A stretch of DNA of 64,000 nt from Flavobacterium frigoris PS1 (GCF_000252125.1 NZ_AHKF01000015.1:1-64000); one strand, 5' to 3'; numbered from the stretch's first letter, positions 1 to 8,667 are shown. Notes: a model not told the origin generated them from the sequence alone. Made by a program: numbers and translations.

Positions 1-593
1 ATAAAGATGATGCTTGTCCAGATGTATTTGGTTTAGCTGCATTAAAAGGTTGTCCAGATGCTGATGGAGATGGAGTTACTGATAAAGATGACAAATGTCC
101 TACTGTTGCAGGTCCAAAAGAAAACGCAGGTTGTCCTTGGCCAGATACTGATGGAGATGGAGTTTTAGATAAAGATGACAAATGTCCAGAAGTTAAAGGA
201 ACAGTTGCAAACAAAGGTTGTCCTGAAGTATCTGAAGAAGTTATGATGAAATTGAATGAGTATAGTAAAACTATCTTGTTTGATTCTGGAAAATCTACTT
301 TCAAAAAACAAACTTATCCAGTTTTAGTATCAATTACTGAAATCTTGAAAGAGTATCCTTATTCAAGATTCTTGATTGAAGGTCACACTGATAGTGATGG
401 TTCTAATGAAATGAACCAGACTTTATCTGAAAATAGAGCCGCAGTAGTTAAAAATTACTTAATTGAAAATGGAATTAAAGCTGATAGATTACAATCTACT
501 GGTTTTGGTGAAACTAAACCAATTGACACTAATAAAACTGCTGCAGGAAAAGCACACAATAGAAGAACTGAAATCTCTTTAATTAAAGAATAA
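1..593 (+). CDS. OmpA-family outer-membrane protein with TSP type-3 repeats (C-terminal part)
   Basis: The reading frame is open from base 3, so the gene starts upstream of the window. The visible part has calcium-binding thrombospondin type-3 repeats with the DxDGDGVxDKDDKCP pattern, at least two complete copies. A C-terminal OmpA domain of about 115 residues follows, with the peptidoglycan-binding signature around [14 protein letters not shown] and the closing NRRTEI motif. Proteins of this build normally have an N-terminal beta-barrel and tie the outer membrane to peptidoglycan; the barrel part lies outside the window. A strong hairpin terminator follows directly. The ATG at 243 is internal and not the true start. 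Confidence 0.93.
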   Translation, partial: KDDACPDVFGLAALKGCPDADGDGVTDKDDKCPTVAGPKENAGCPWPDTDGDGVLDKDDKCPEVKGTVANKGCPEVSEEVMMKLNEYSKTILFDSGKSTFKKQTYPVLVSITEILKEYPYSRFLIEGHTDSDGSNEMNQTLSENRAAVVKNYLIENGIKADRLQSTGFGETKPIDTNKTAAGKAHNRRTEISLIKE

Positions 594-616
594 ATTTTTC
601 TAAAATATTTATAAGA

Positions 617-650
617 AACGCCTCGATAAATCGAGGCGTTTTTTTTATTT
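617..650 (+). terminator. Rho-independent terminator after the OmpA gene
   Basis: A perfect 10-bp stem (617-626 with 631-640, loop TAAA) is followed by a T-rich tract. It lies 23 nt after the OmpA stop and just before the nuclease start at 658. Confidence 0.9.
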
Positions 651-657
651 TTATGAA

Positions 658-3420
658 ATGACAAATACTTCCTTTTTAGATAAGATTGCGCAGGTTTTAG
701 TAGATAATTACTCCGACAAATTATCCAATACGATAGTGGTACTGCCAAATAAAAGAGCTAAAATATTTTTGATTGAAGCACTAAAAAAGCAAGTTGAGAA
801 CAATATTCTTTCTCCTGAAATTATTAGTATTGAGGATTTTATTCAGGATATTTCAGGCATACGCTCCGTTGATCCAATTGAATTACTCTTTGAGTTTTAT
901 GAAGTCTATTTGTCAGTCACAGAAAAGTCAAATCAACAATCTTTTGAGCTATTTGCTAATTGGGCAAAAACATTGCTGCAAGACTTCAATGAAATTGACC
1001 GCTATTTATTAGATCCTACACATGTGTTGTCTTACCTAAAAGACATTGAGGATATCAAAAAGTGGGGAATCGAAGTAGAGAATAAAACCCAACTACTCGA
1101 GAATTACATTGATTTTTGGAAGTTATTACCTAATTACTATCAATCTTTATACGCTCATTTGCTTAAAAAAGGAATTGGTTATCAGGGATTAATTTACAGA
1201 CAGGCAGTAGATAATCTGATATCTTTTTCGAACTCAGTTACTGATAAGCAGTATGTATTTGCTGGCTTTAATGCTTTAAATGCTTCTGAAGAAAAAATAA
1301 TTCAACATCTTATTGCTTCGGATAAGGCTAAAATTTATTGGGACGCCGATCAAACCTTTCTAAATGATCCGTATCACGACGCAGGGCTTTTTTTAAGACG
1401 ATTTAAGGCCAACTGGAAGCATTATAAAACGACTGATTTTGAATGGATTGTAGACGATTTTTCGCTCACTAAAAACATACAAGTCATTGGTACGCCAAAA
1501 ACCATTGGTCAGGCTAAAATAACCGGTAGTATTATTGAAAATATCATCAGGGATAATCCCGATACAACTTTAGACAAGGTTGCGGTAGTTTTAGGGGAAG
1601 AAAATCTTTTGGTTCCGCTTCTATATTCACTTCCATCAACTGTTGGGGCATTGAATATTACCATGGGATATTCTAGTAAAAATAATCCAGCTCAAATTCT
1701 AATTGCTAAACTATTCAAGATGCACACCAATGCTTTATCTCGAAACGCAAAGAGTTATGTGTTGTATTACAAAGATGTTTTGGATATTTTAACGCATCCA
1801 TTGGTGGAGCCGTACGCGAAAACGGCGGGTTTGGTGAATATTATTAATCAAAATAATTATACTTTTATTACTCATCAAAAGGTGATGGAGTTAAATTTAG
1901 AACCTACGGATTTGTTTCTTTTACTATTCGAAAAATGGGAAAAAGGTTCGGTTACTGTTTTGCAAACGGTAGCTAAGTTATTGTTAAGAATTAAAGATAA
2001 TTTGAGCAATGACAATGAAGAAGAGAAAATTACAAAAGCCTTTGTATTTGCCATTTTTAAAGTCATCAATAAACTGATTAATTATTATTCCCAGCACGAA
2101 CACATTGATAAGATAGATACTTTACATGCTATTTATAAGCAAGTAATTGACTTGGCTGAGGTTTCTTTTGAAGGAGAGCCGCTTAATGGTTTGCAAATAA
2201 TGGGAGTTCTAGAAAGTAGGGTGCTGGATTTTGATACGGTTATTGTTACTTCTATGAATGAAGGGAAGTTTCCGGCGGGTAAATCACAGAATTCGTTTAT
2301 TCCTTATGATGTGAAGCGCGAATTAGGACTGCCCACTTTTAAAGAGAAAGATGCGATATATACTTATCACTTTTACCATTTGTTGCAACGTGCCAAGAAT
2401 ATTTATTTATTATATAATACCGAAAGTGAAGGCCTAGATGCAGGAGAAAAAAGTCGTTTTATTACACAGCTTGAAGTAGAAAAACAGGCCAATCATAATT
2501 TGACACACGAGATATATAACGCTGTGCTACCAGAGACAGCTTATAAACCCATGGTTATTGAGAAATCAGAAGCGGTGATGACTCGTTTGAAAGAAATTGC
2601 ATCTGTTGGTTTTTCGCCTTCGGCATTGACAAGTTATATTCGGAATCCGATTCAGTTTTATTTCCAAAAGATTTTAAGAATTCGAGAAGTGGAAGAAGTA
2701 GAAGAGAATATTGCTTTGAATACTTTAGGAACTATTATTCACGAAACCTTAAAAGTCCTGTATGAACCTTTTATAGGTAAGTTTATAGCTGAGCAAGATA
2801 TTCAAAATTGCTTTAAGCAAATAGATGATGAGGTTCTTAAGCAGTTTAAAGCAGTTTATAAAGAAGGGGAAATTAAAAAAGGACGAAATTTACTCGCTTT
2901 TGAAGTTGCTAAACGCAATGTTTCCAATTTCCTAAAAGTGGAATTAGAAAGTATTAAAGCTGGTGATGCGATTAAAATACTTGCCTTAGAGGAAACTTTC
3001 CAAAGGACTTTGACACATCCAAGATTGCCGTTTCCTGTTTTGATAAAAGGGAACGTCGACAGAATTGAAGAGCGCAACGGAACCATCCGAATTATTGATT
3101 ATAAAACCGGTAAGGTAGAGAAAGCAAGTGTAACTTTGAAAACCTGGAAAGGATTGACAGAAGAAATCAAGAATGATAAAATTATTCAGGTTTTGGCTTA
3201 TGCTTATATGTATGAAACCAAATCAAATTCAAAACCAATAGAAGCGGGTATTATTTCTTTTAAAAACTTAAAATTGGGGTTCTTGCCCTTTAATTTTAAA
3301 GAAGAAAAAGAAGCAAACATGATTATAAACGAAGAAGTAATGACTAATTATCTCGAGCAAATTGTTGTGCTTTTAAATGAGATCTTGGATGAAGCCGTTC
3401 CGTTTGAGGAGAGAGTATAG
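658..3420 (+). CDS. AddB-like PD-(D/E)XK nuclease family protein
   Basis: A 920-residue protein resembling the AddB subunit of AddAB-type recombination nucleases, which process double-strand breaks. Residues 25-35 hold a degenerate P-loop-like segment (VVLPNKRAK). The C-terminal third has the RecB-family nuclease signature: a His in TLGTIIHETLK, then GNVDRIE and IRIIDYKTGK, the usual DR...DYKTGK active-site pattern. The central part resembles an inactivated UvrD-like helicase, including the segment VIVTSMNEGKFP. The ATG at 658 is the only plausible start because the ATG at 653 stops after two codons. No AddA/UvrD-type helicase partner lies within the window downstream. AddB-like assignment is by motif and length. 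Confidence 0.85.
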   Translation: MTNTSFLDKIAQVLVDNYSDKLSNTIVVLPNKRAKIFLIEALKKQVENNILSPEIISIEDFIQDISGIRSVDPIELLFEFYEVYLSVTEKSNQQSFELFANWAKTLLQDFNEIDRYLLDPTHVLSYLKDIEDIKKWGIEVENKTQLLENYIDFWKLLPNYYQSLYAHLLKKGIGYQGLIYRQAVDNLISFSNSVTDKQYVFAGFNALNASEEKIIQHLIASDKAKIYWDADQTFLNDPYHDAGLFLRRFKANWKHYKTTDFEWIVDDFSLTKNIQVIGTPKTIGQAKITGSIIENIIRDNPDTTLDKVAVVLGEENLLVPLLYSLPSTVGALNITMGYSSKNNPAQILIAKLFKMHTNALSRNAKSYVLYYKDVLDILTHPLVEPYAKTAGLVNIINQNNYTFITHQKVMELNLEPTDLFLLLFEKWEKGSVTVLQTVAKLLLRIKDNLSNDNEEEKITKAFVFAIFKVINKLINYYSQHEHIDKIDTLHAIYKQVIDLAEVSFEGEPLNGLQIMGVLESRVLDFDTVIVTSMNEGKFPAGKSQNSFIPYDVKRELGLPTFKEKDAIYTYHFYHLLQRAKNIYLLYNTESEGLDAGEKSRFITQLEVEKQANHNLTHEIYNAVLPETAYKPMVIEKSEAVMTRLKEIASVGFSPSALTSYIRNPIQFYFQKILRIREVEEVEENIALNTLGTIIHETLKVLYEPFIGKFIAEQDIQNCFKQIDDEVLKQFKAVYKEGEIKKGRNLLAFEVAKRNVSNFLKVELESIKAGDAIKILALEETFQRTLTHPRLPFPVLIKGNVDRIEERNGTIRIIDYKTGKVEKASVTLKTWKGLTEEIKNDKIIQVLAYAYMYETKSNSKPIEAGIISFKNLKLGFLPFNFKEEKEANMIINEEVMTNYLEQIVVLLNEILDEAVPFEERV

Positions 3421-3476
3421 ATTTTCTAACAGCAAAGAATGCAAGGGTATTTCGCTAAGTGTACTAAGTAATTTGA

Positions 3477-4259
3477 TTATATCTTCTTAAAGAATTGCAA
3501 TAATATTTTGGTCAGTTCTTCTTGATTTTCAATATAAGACATGTGTCCATCGGGGAAAGTGACAAATTCTACTTCGGTGTTTGTAATTTGTGCCTTAGTT
3601 TCTTCGTAGTCCAGAATAGGATCTTTTTTGCCAAGGACAAGCATTTTTTGATAAGGCGTAAGATGCAATAAAACTTCTCGATCAGCTCTTATTTTCATTC
3701 CTTCCAGTGAAGCAACAATGGCTTGAAGTGGTGTTTTCAAGGCCTCTTTTTTTGTATTTTCAATTTCTTCAACAAGTCTTTCTCGGTTGTTTTCGCTGAA
3801 TAGATTGGCTACGGCCAAACTAACAAAACCGATGTAACTTTGTTTTACTGCTTTGATGGCACGATCTCGGTTTGTTTTTCGTTCGTCACTGTCGGCTTTA
3901 GCGGTAGAATTCAATAAAACCAAACCTTTTATATTTTCAGGATACAATTCGGCGAAAGCCAAAGCCACATAACCACCCATAGAATGACCAACGAGAATCG
4001 CTTTGCGGATGCGTAATTCAGCTAAGACGGCATGAACTGCATCAGCATTATCCTCCATAGTGTGCACATACCCCAAACATTCCGTGTCGCCATGACCTAG
4101 TAAGTCGATGGTGATTACTCGGTTTTTTTTAGTAAAAGGCGCAACGTAATTGTCCCACATTTTTTGATTTTCTAGAAAACCGTGGAGTAGAACGATTGCA
4201 GTTCCTTTACCTGTGTCCGTGTAAGCAATGCTTGTATTTTTGAATTGGATGTTATTCAC
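3477..4259 (-). CDS. Alpha/beta-fold hydrolase
   Basis: 260 residues with all marks of a small cytoplasmic alpha/beta hydrolase. There is an oxyanion-hole HGF near residue 26, the nucleophile elbow GHSMGG with Ser93, an acid residue in GKKDPILD, and the catalytic His in DGHMSYIE near residue 239. The family includes esterases, MenH-like and lactonase-like enzymes; the substrate cannot be read from the sequence. It is convergent with the AddB-like gene, with 56 nt between their stops and no clear hairpin. Confidence 0.88.
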   Translation of the reverse strand: MNNIQFKNTSIAYTDTGKGTAIVLLHGFLENQKMWDNYVAPFTKKNRVITIDLLGHGDTECLGYVHTMEDNADAVHAVLAELRIRKAILVGHSMGGYVALAFAELYPENIKGLVLLNSTAKADSDERKTNRDRAIKAVKQSYIGFVSLAVANLFSENNRERLVEEIENTKKEALKTPLQAIVASLEGMKIRADREVLLHLTPYQKMLVLGKKDPILDYEETKAQITNTEVEFVTFPDGHMSYIENQEELTKILLQFFKKI

Positions 4260-4310
4260 TTTTTTTGTTTCGTTTTGAGCGACTGCAAAATTAAGGCTTT
4301 ATTTTTTTTA

Positions 4311-4420
4311 AACCATGTAAGTTTTGAGGATAGTAGGGGAGATGATTTTAAAACATATAAGGCATGTAAGTTTTTAGAAAAGTATGTTTAAACTATATGT
4401 GGGGTAGAAGTTCATGTAAG
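4311..4420. repeat. Degenerate CATGTAAG / CATATAAG intergenic repeat
   Basis: The motif CATGTAAGTTT recurs at about 4313-4325, 4363-4375 and, shortened, 4413-4420. A TTTTAAAACATATAAG stretch is partly inverted by GTTTAAACTATATG. This resembles short AT-rich elements common between flavobacterial genes. It occupies most of the gap before the AbiH gene and holds no ORF. Confidence 0.5.
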
Positions 4421-4429
4421 AGAAAAGAC

Positions 4430-4437
4430 TATATTTG
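4430..4437 (+). promoter_or_regulatory. Possible -7 promoter element of the AbiH gene
   Basis: TATATTTG fits the Bacteroidota -7 consensus TAnnTTTG and lies 19 nt before the ATG at 4457. No good TTG element sits at the expected distance upstream, so this is a weak call. Confidence 0.4.
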
Positions 4438-4456
4438 AGAAAAGCATTCTTTTAAT

Positions 4457-5665
4457 ATGGCTAAGATTTTAATTACAGGAAATGGATTTGATTTATTTCA
4501 TCATTTGCCAACAAAATACCAGCATTTTATGTCTGTGATGAAAACAATTGAAAATAGTCAATTTAATAATGAAGTTTCTTTTGATGAATTATTTGGGCTT
4601 GAATTTAAGAAAGATTCTAGTAATGATTATAGTGCAATCGTAGATCATTATAAAGTAGAAAATATTTTATTTAAGCATGATAAGGTAAATAAAATAAAGG
4701 AGATGCTAAAAGATAATTTATGGTATAAATATTTCTCTACTGTATTAGAGATTGATACATGGATAGATTTTGAGCTTGAAGTTGGAAATGTTTTGAATCA
4801 ATTATCTGTTTTAATAAAATCAGAAACCCCTCAATCTAAAAAAGTTAATAATTTTAGAGATGTGGCTATAAATTATCCTGATTTTAATTTATTTGGAATT
4901 ATTGAGCATAAATTTGATGACAAAGAATTATTCAGTGTTTCTGAGAAATATTTAGATAAGAGAAAAAGAGGTGTAAAGATAGGGGGTGTATTGCATGACT
5001 TGTCAACTTCATTTGAAGGTTTTATTGTTATTTTCAATCAATATCTTGTTGATATTGTTGGGTTGTTTTATGATTATACAAAACGCGATCAGATTATTCC
5101 TTTTCATTTAATTAATGAGATTTACACATTCAATTACACCCCTACATTAGAAAAAATTTATAAAGTTGATAAATCGAAAGTAGTTTATTTGCATGGAGAA
5201 AGTAATGATGATTATCAAGTTCAAAATTTAGTATTTGGAGTCAGTGATATTCCAGAAGAAGTAAAAAAAGTAAAAGCATATGATTTTGCTAAATATTATC
5301 AAAGAACACAGAAAAACACCAATAGAGAGTTTGTTAAAATACCGATTAGTGAAACAAATAAACTTAATGAAACAATTTTTTACATAATTGGGCATTCTTT
5401 AGACGAATCGGATAAAGACTATATTAAAGACCTTTTTAAGTTTCTTAATTTTGATACAAGGGGAACCTCTAAAATATGTGTTTTTTATCATAGTGCTCAT
5501 GATAGAGAAAATAAATTAAAAAATTTATTTAATGTAATCGACAAGAATGTAATTATCGAAATGAATAAGACTGGTCGTCTTTATTTTGTTGAATTAAATA
5601 TTAAAAATATAAATGATCAATTCAATTTGAAAACCTATATAAGAAATACTGGCATTTATATTTAA
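4457..5665 (+). CDS. AbiH-family phage-defence (abortive infection) protein
   Basis: 402 residues. The N-terminus ILITGNGFDLFHHLPTKY is the hallmark of the AbiH family (GNGFDL, then a short loop and LPTxY). Later family features are IYTFNYTPTLEKIY, VVYLHGESN, LVFGVSD and FYIIGHSLDESDKDYI near the end. AbiH was first known from Lactococcus as an abortive-infection gene; its mechanism is poorly understood. The gene stands alone between housekeeping genes, flanked by repeats on both sides. Its codons are strongly AT-biased (many AAT, AAA, TTA). This looks like a single-gene defence insertion, although transfer is inferred and not proven. No partner gene is present. Confidence 0.85.
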   Translation: MAKILITGNGFDLFHHLPTKYQHFMSVMKTIENSQFNNEVSFDELFGLEFKKDSSNDYSAIVDHYKVENILFKHDKVNKIKEMLKDNLWYKYFSTVLEIDTWIDFELEVGNVLNQLSVLIKSETPQSKKVNNFRDVAINYPDFNLFGIIEHKFDDKELFSVSEKYLDKRKRGVKIGGVLHDLSTSFEGFIVIFNQYLVDIVGLFYDYTKRDQIIPFHLINEIYTFNYTPTLEKIYKVDKSKVVYLHGESNDDYQVQNLVFGVSDIPEEVKKVKAYDFAKYYQRTQKNTNREFVKIPISETNKLNETIFYIIGHSLDESDKDYIKDLFKFLNFDTRGTSKICVFYHSAHDRENKLKNLFNVIDKNVIIEMNKTGRLYFVELNIKNINDQFNLKTYIRNTGIYI

Positions 5666-5671
5666 AAATAG

Positions 5672-5706
5672 CAAAACGACTTGCATTGCTGAAAGTCGTC
5701 GTTATT
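5672..5706 (+). terminator. Hairpin terminator after the AbiH gene
   Basis: ACGACTT pairs with AAGTCGT around a short loop and is followed by CGTTATTTT. It begins within 10 nt of the AbiH stop. The T tract is imperfect. Confidence 0.6.
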
Positions 5707-5708
5707 TT

Positions 5709-5781
5709 GTCATTTCGACGCAGGAGAAATCACATAATCTGAAAAACTTGTGAGATCGCTCCTTCGTCGGGATGATAAGTA
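5709..5781. repeat. Palindromic dispersed repeat (CATTTCGACGnAGGAG...CTCCTTCGTCG type)
   Basis: The left arm CATTTCGACGCAGGAG and the right arm CTCCTTCGTCGGGATGA are imperfect inverted repeats around an AT-rich centre. The element resembles a fold-back repeat widespread in Flavobacterium intergenic DNA. No ORF lies within it. Confidence 0.65.
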
Positions 5782-5800
5782 TGGGGCAAAGGCTTGTCTG

Positions 5801-6601
5801 TTAAAATCGATTATCACCATCCAATAAATTTCCTAATCCGCCAAGTAAACTTCCTTCGTCATGGCTTTTTCCTCCTGCTCTAGGTGCTGAAGCGATTATT
5901 CTATCAGCTAGTCGGCTGAAAGGTAAAGATTGTACGTAAACGGTTCCTGGACCACGAAGTGTAGCGTAGAATAAACCTTCACCTCCAAAAACAGAATTCT
6001 TTATTCCGCCAATGAACTCGATATCATAATCTACATCTTTTGTAAATCCTACAATACAACCGGTGTCTACTTTTAGTACTTCGCCTGCTCTTAGTTCTTT
6101 TTTGGCTAATGTTCCTCCTGAATGTACAAATGCCATTCCGTCTCCTTCAATTTTTTGCATGATAAAACCTTCACCGCCAAAAAGACCGCGCCCCATTTTT
6201 TTAGAAAATTCGATTCCAACAGATACGCCTTTTGCGGCGCAAAGGAACGAACTTTTTTGGCAGATGAATTTTCCTTGAAATTCGGTTAAATCGATAGGGA
6301 GGATTTTTCCAGGATAGGGAGAAGCAAAAGATACTTTTCCTTTGGAACTGGCTTGATTGATAAATGCAGTCATGAATAAGCTTTCGCCTGTAAGGACTCT
6401 TTTTCCGGCATTTAAGAGTTGGCCAAAGATTCCGGATTTTTGTTCTGAACCATCTCCAAAAATCGTTTCCATCTGGATGTTGTTGTCCATCATCATAAAA
6501 CTTCCTGCTTCGGCAATGACGATTTCTTGCGGATCTAATTCGATCTCGACATATTGCATTTCTTCGCCAAAAATCTGGTAATCTATTTCGTGTGCTGTCA
6601 T
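5801..6601 (-). CDS. AIM24 / TIGR00266-family protein
   Basis: 266 residues. The protein is rich in Gly and beta-strand patterns: VIAEAGSFMMMD near residue 30, GRGLFGGEGFIMQKIEG in the middle, VDTGCIVGFT and GLFYATLRGPGTVYVQS towards the end. These fit the TIGR00266 (AIM24-like) family, whose biochemical role in bacteria is not settled. The C-terminus carries a glycine-rich tail (GSLLGGLGNLL). No neighbour suggests a pathway. It is convergent with AbiH, with repeat DNA between them. Confidence 0.85.
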   Translation of the reverse strand: MTAHEIDYQIFGEEMQYVEIELDPQEIVIAEAGSFMMMDNNIQMETIFGDGSEQKSGIFGQLLNAGKRVLTGESLFMTAFINQASSKGKVSFASPYPGKILPIDLTEFQGKFICQKSSFLCAAKGVSVGIEFSKKMGRGLFGGEGFIMQKIEGDGMAFVHSGGTLAKKELRAGEVLKVDTGCIVGFTKDVDYDIEFIGGIKNSVFGGEGLFYATLRGPGTVYVQSLPFSRLADRIIASAPRAGGKSHDEGSLLGGLGNLLDGDNRF

Positions 6602-6804
6602 AATTTTATTTTTTATACCATTAAGGAATTAAGTTTTATTAAGATCAAGATTTATTTTTTATAAATTCTGCGATGGTTTAAGGTATTCATATACGATCTC
6701 TAGTAAAAGAATTCGTGTTTTTTTAATAAGACGTTGGTCGTAGTATAAAGTTACGATTTTAAGATTGTTTTAGGATTTGTTAGGAAATTTTATGCGTTGT
6801 GGTA
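6602..6804. other. Intergenic DNA without a recognisable gene
   Basis: AT-rich DNA upstream of the AIM24-family gene. It includes a TAAGGAATTAAGTTTTATTAAG stretch typical of flavobacterial spacers. I see no coding pattern in either strand. Confidence 0.5.
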
Positions 6805-6808
6805 CTCT

Positions 6809-6928
6809 GCGCAAGGGATAGCAGCGAAAAGCCCACAGCCCCGTCTCGTCTTTTAGGACGAGACGGGGCGCGGACTTGTAGTGAATAGCCCGACCGAACT
6901 GAAGTTTACGGAAGCGGGGATGCGCCCA
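6809..6928 (-). repeat. Dispersed intergenic hairpin element, copy A
   Basis: Read on the minus strand it has a left flank GGTCGGGCTATTCACTACA, a perfect 13-bp GC-rich stem (6838-6850 with 6857-6869) and a right flank CGCTGCTATCCCTTGCGC. The flanks recur in copy B (17241-17315) and, more distantly, in copies C and D. The palindrome sequence is different in every copy. A 62-codon open frame across it is only the repeat read through. Confidence 0.75.
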
Positions 6929-6944
6929 AAAAATAGAAAGCATA

Positions 6945-6980
6945 AAAAAACGGTTCACATTGCTGCGAACCGTCTTTATT
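6945..6980 (-). terminator. Terminator after the aminopeptidase P gene
   Basis: On the minus strand, ACGGTTCGC and an inverted GTGAACCGT form a hairpin followed by a run of T residues. It lies about 20 nt after the stop at 7000. Confidence 0.8.
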
Positions 6981-6999
6981 CTTTTCTGTTTATTCTAAA

Positions 7000-8292
7000 T
7001 TAGGAATTCATCAAACTCTCAATTTCATCGATCTCGATTGGGATATTGCGCATCAAGTTGAACGGTTCTCCCGTTTCTTGAATCACTACATCATCTTCAA
7101 GACGGATTCCGAAACCTTCAGCAGGAATGTAAATTCCGGGCTCTACTGTGAAAACCATATTAGCTTGCATTGGTTCTGTAAGAATTCCGTAATCATGTGT
7201 GTCGAGTCCCATGTGGTGAGAAGTTCCGTGCATGAAGTATTTTTTATAAGCAGGCCATTCTGAATTTTCATTTTGAACATCGGCTTTGTCAAGCAGTCCT
7301 AAACCTAATAATTCTGAAGTCATCAATTTGCCAACTTCAATATGATATTGTTTCCAAAGTGTCCCTGGAACAAGCATTTTAGTTGCTTCTTTTTTAACAT
7401 TCAAAACCGCATTATAAACTGCTTTTTGTCTGTCAGAGAATTTCCCGGAAACGGGAATTGTACGTGTCATATCACTTGAATAATTAGCATATTCAGCACC
7501 GACATCCAATAAAATTAAATCGCCCGCTTTACATTGTTGGTTATTCTCAATGTAATGCAGCACATTGGCATTGTTTCCAGAAGCAATAATTGGAGTATAA
7601 GCAAAGCCTTTAGAACGGTTGCGTGTGAATTCGTGGATGAATTCAGCTTCGATTTCATATTCCATCACATTCGGTTTCACGAAAGATAAAATACGTCTGA
7701 ATCCTTTTTCTGTAATATCACAGGCTTGCTGAATCAAATCTAACTCTTCGCTTTCTTTTACGGAACGGATACGTTGCAGAATAGGGTTGCTTTTTGCGAC
7801 TGTGTGTGCTGGATATTTTTCTTTCCATTTTTTTACAAAACGAGCTTCGCGAGTTTCAGTTTCGACTACTGCGCGATAATGTTCGTTAGTGTTGATGTAC
7901 ATAGTATCAGCATAGGTCATCATTTCGTTTAATACTTTATCAAAATCTTGTAACCAGTGTACATTCTTGATTCCAGAAACAGACAAAGCGCGTTCTTTGG
8001 TTAGTTTTTCACCTTCCCAAACGGCAATATGATCATTTGTTTCTTTTAAAAATAGCATTTCTCTTTGGTTCTCGTACGGAGCGTTAGGAAAGAGTACTAG
8101 GATGCTTTCCTCTTGATCTACGCCGCTCAAGTAAAAAATGTCTCGGTGCTGTGCAAATGGCATTGTGCTATCAGCGCTAATTGGATAAATATCATTTGAG
8201 TTAAAAACGGCAACACTTTTAGGCTTCATTTGAGCCATGAATTTGGAGCGATTTTTTATAAATAAGTCACGGTCAATTTGATGGTATTTCAT
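7000..8292 (-). CDS. Aminopeptidase P family (Xaa-Pro aminopeptidase)
   Basis: 430 residues with the two-domain layout of aminopeptidase P: an N-terminal creatinase-like domain (about 1-165) and a C-terminal pita-bread metallopeptidase domain. The dinuclear metal ligands are visible in LLDVGAEYANYSSDMTRT (two Asp), HGTSHHMGLDTHD (His), VFTVEPGIYI (Glu) and GIRLEDDVV (Glu). The enzyme removes N-terminal residues preceding proline in cytoplasmic peptides. It appears to be transcribed alone. Confidence 0.93.
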   Translation of the reverse strand: MKYHQIDRDLFIKNRSKFMAQMKPKSVAVFNSNDIYPISADSTMPFAQHRDIFYLSGVDQEESILVLFPNAPYENQREMLFLKETNDHIAVWEGEKLTKERALSVSGIKNVHWLQDFDKVLNEMMTYADTMYINTNEHYRAVVETETREARFVKKWKEKYPAHTVAKSNPILQRIRSVKESEELDLIQQACDITEKGFRRILSFVKPNVMEYEIEAEFIHEFTRNRSKGFAYTPIIASGNNANVLHYIENNQQCKAGDLILLDVGAEYANYSSDMTRTIPVSGKFSDRQKAVYNAVLNVKKEATKMLVPGTLWKQYHIEVGKLMTSELLGLGLLDKADVQNENSEWPAYKKYFMHGTSHHMGLDTHDYGILTEPMQANMVFTVEPGIYIPAEGFGIRLEDDVVIQETGEPFNLMRNIPIEIDEIESLMNS

Positions 8293-8385
8293 AACAATGT
8301 AAGATTTACGTTTAATACCTCAAAAATACTAAGATTTAATCGTTTCAGCTTATGAATTCGATAATTTTATGTAAAAAAACGACAA

Positions 8386-8430
8386 AAACGCATTAGCTTA
8401 AAAAGAGTTTTTTTAAACCAATGCGTTATG
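8386..8430 (-). terminator. Operon terminator beyond the aceA remnant
   Basis: AACGCATT pairs with AATGCGTT, and an inner TTAAAAA/TTTTTAA stem extends the hairpin. A T-rich run follows in the minus-strand direction. It sits just past the decayed aceA stop and is probably the original aceB-aceA terminator. Confidence 0.75.
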
Positions 8431-8457
8431 CAATTGAATTAGTAATGCTGATTTTAT

Positions 8458-8646
8458 TTAAAAGTGAGTGAGTTCTCTAGAGTCTCTCATTGCAGTTTTT
8501 TAAGATTCTCAAGCGGTTATTTTATTTTGAATGGCGTCAAAATAAGCGGTGTCTACAAAACCTTGGTGTTTAACCGCTTTGAATCTGTTTTTTCGGTAAT
8601 TTAATTCTCTTTGTCCTCTGGTTTTATCATTTATTTTGACGTCAAT
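8458..8646 (-). pseudogene. aceA: Isocitrate lyase C-terminal remnant (decayed aceA)
   Basis: One minus-strand frame starting 22 nt after the aceB stop reads as the end of isocitrate lyase. FKAVKHQGFVDTAYFDAIQ corresponds to the family's KHQ..VGTGYFD segment near the C-terminus. The same frame then meets TGA (8509-8511) and TAA (8500-8502) and continues as TAMRDSRELTHF and a TAA, matching the usual STTA...DSTE..F tail. Likely single-base changes are GGA to TGA, TCA to TAA and ACA to AGA. Only about 63 codons remain of a gene normally over 400 codons. There is no room for the catalytic part, so it is a deletion remnant. Confidence 0.85.
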
Positions 8647-8667
8647 AGTTTTTTAGTTAAATGGTTT

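Noticed and set aside
4260..6600. A multi-gene defence island around AbiH
   Set aside because: Neighbours are an alpha/beta hydrolase and an AIM24-family protein, with no nuclease, toxin, methylase or recombinase.
6770..6958. 62-codon minus-strand frame with protein-like sequence
   Set aside because: It is made entirely of the dispersed hairpin element (copy A) and part of a terminator; there is no independent coding signal.
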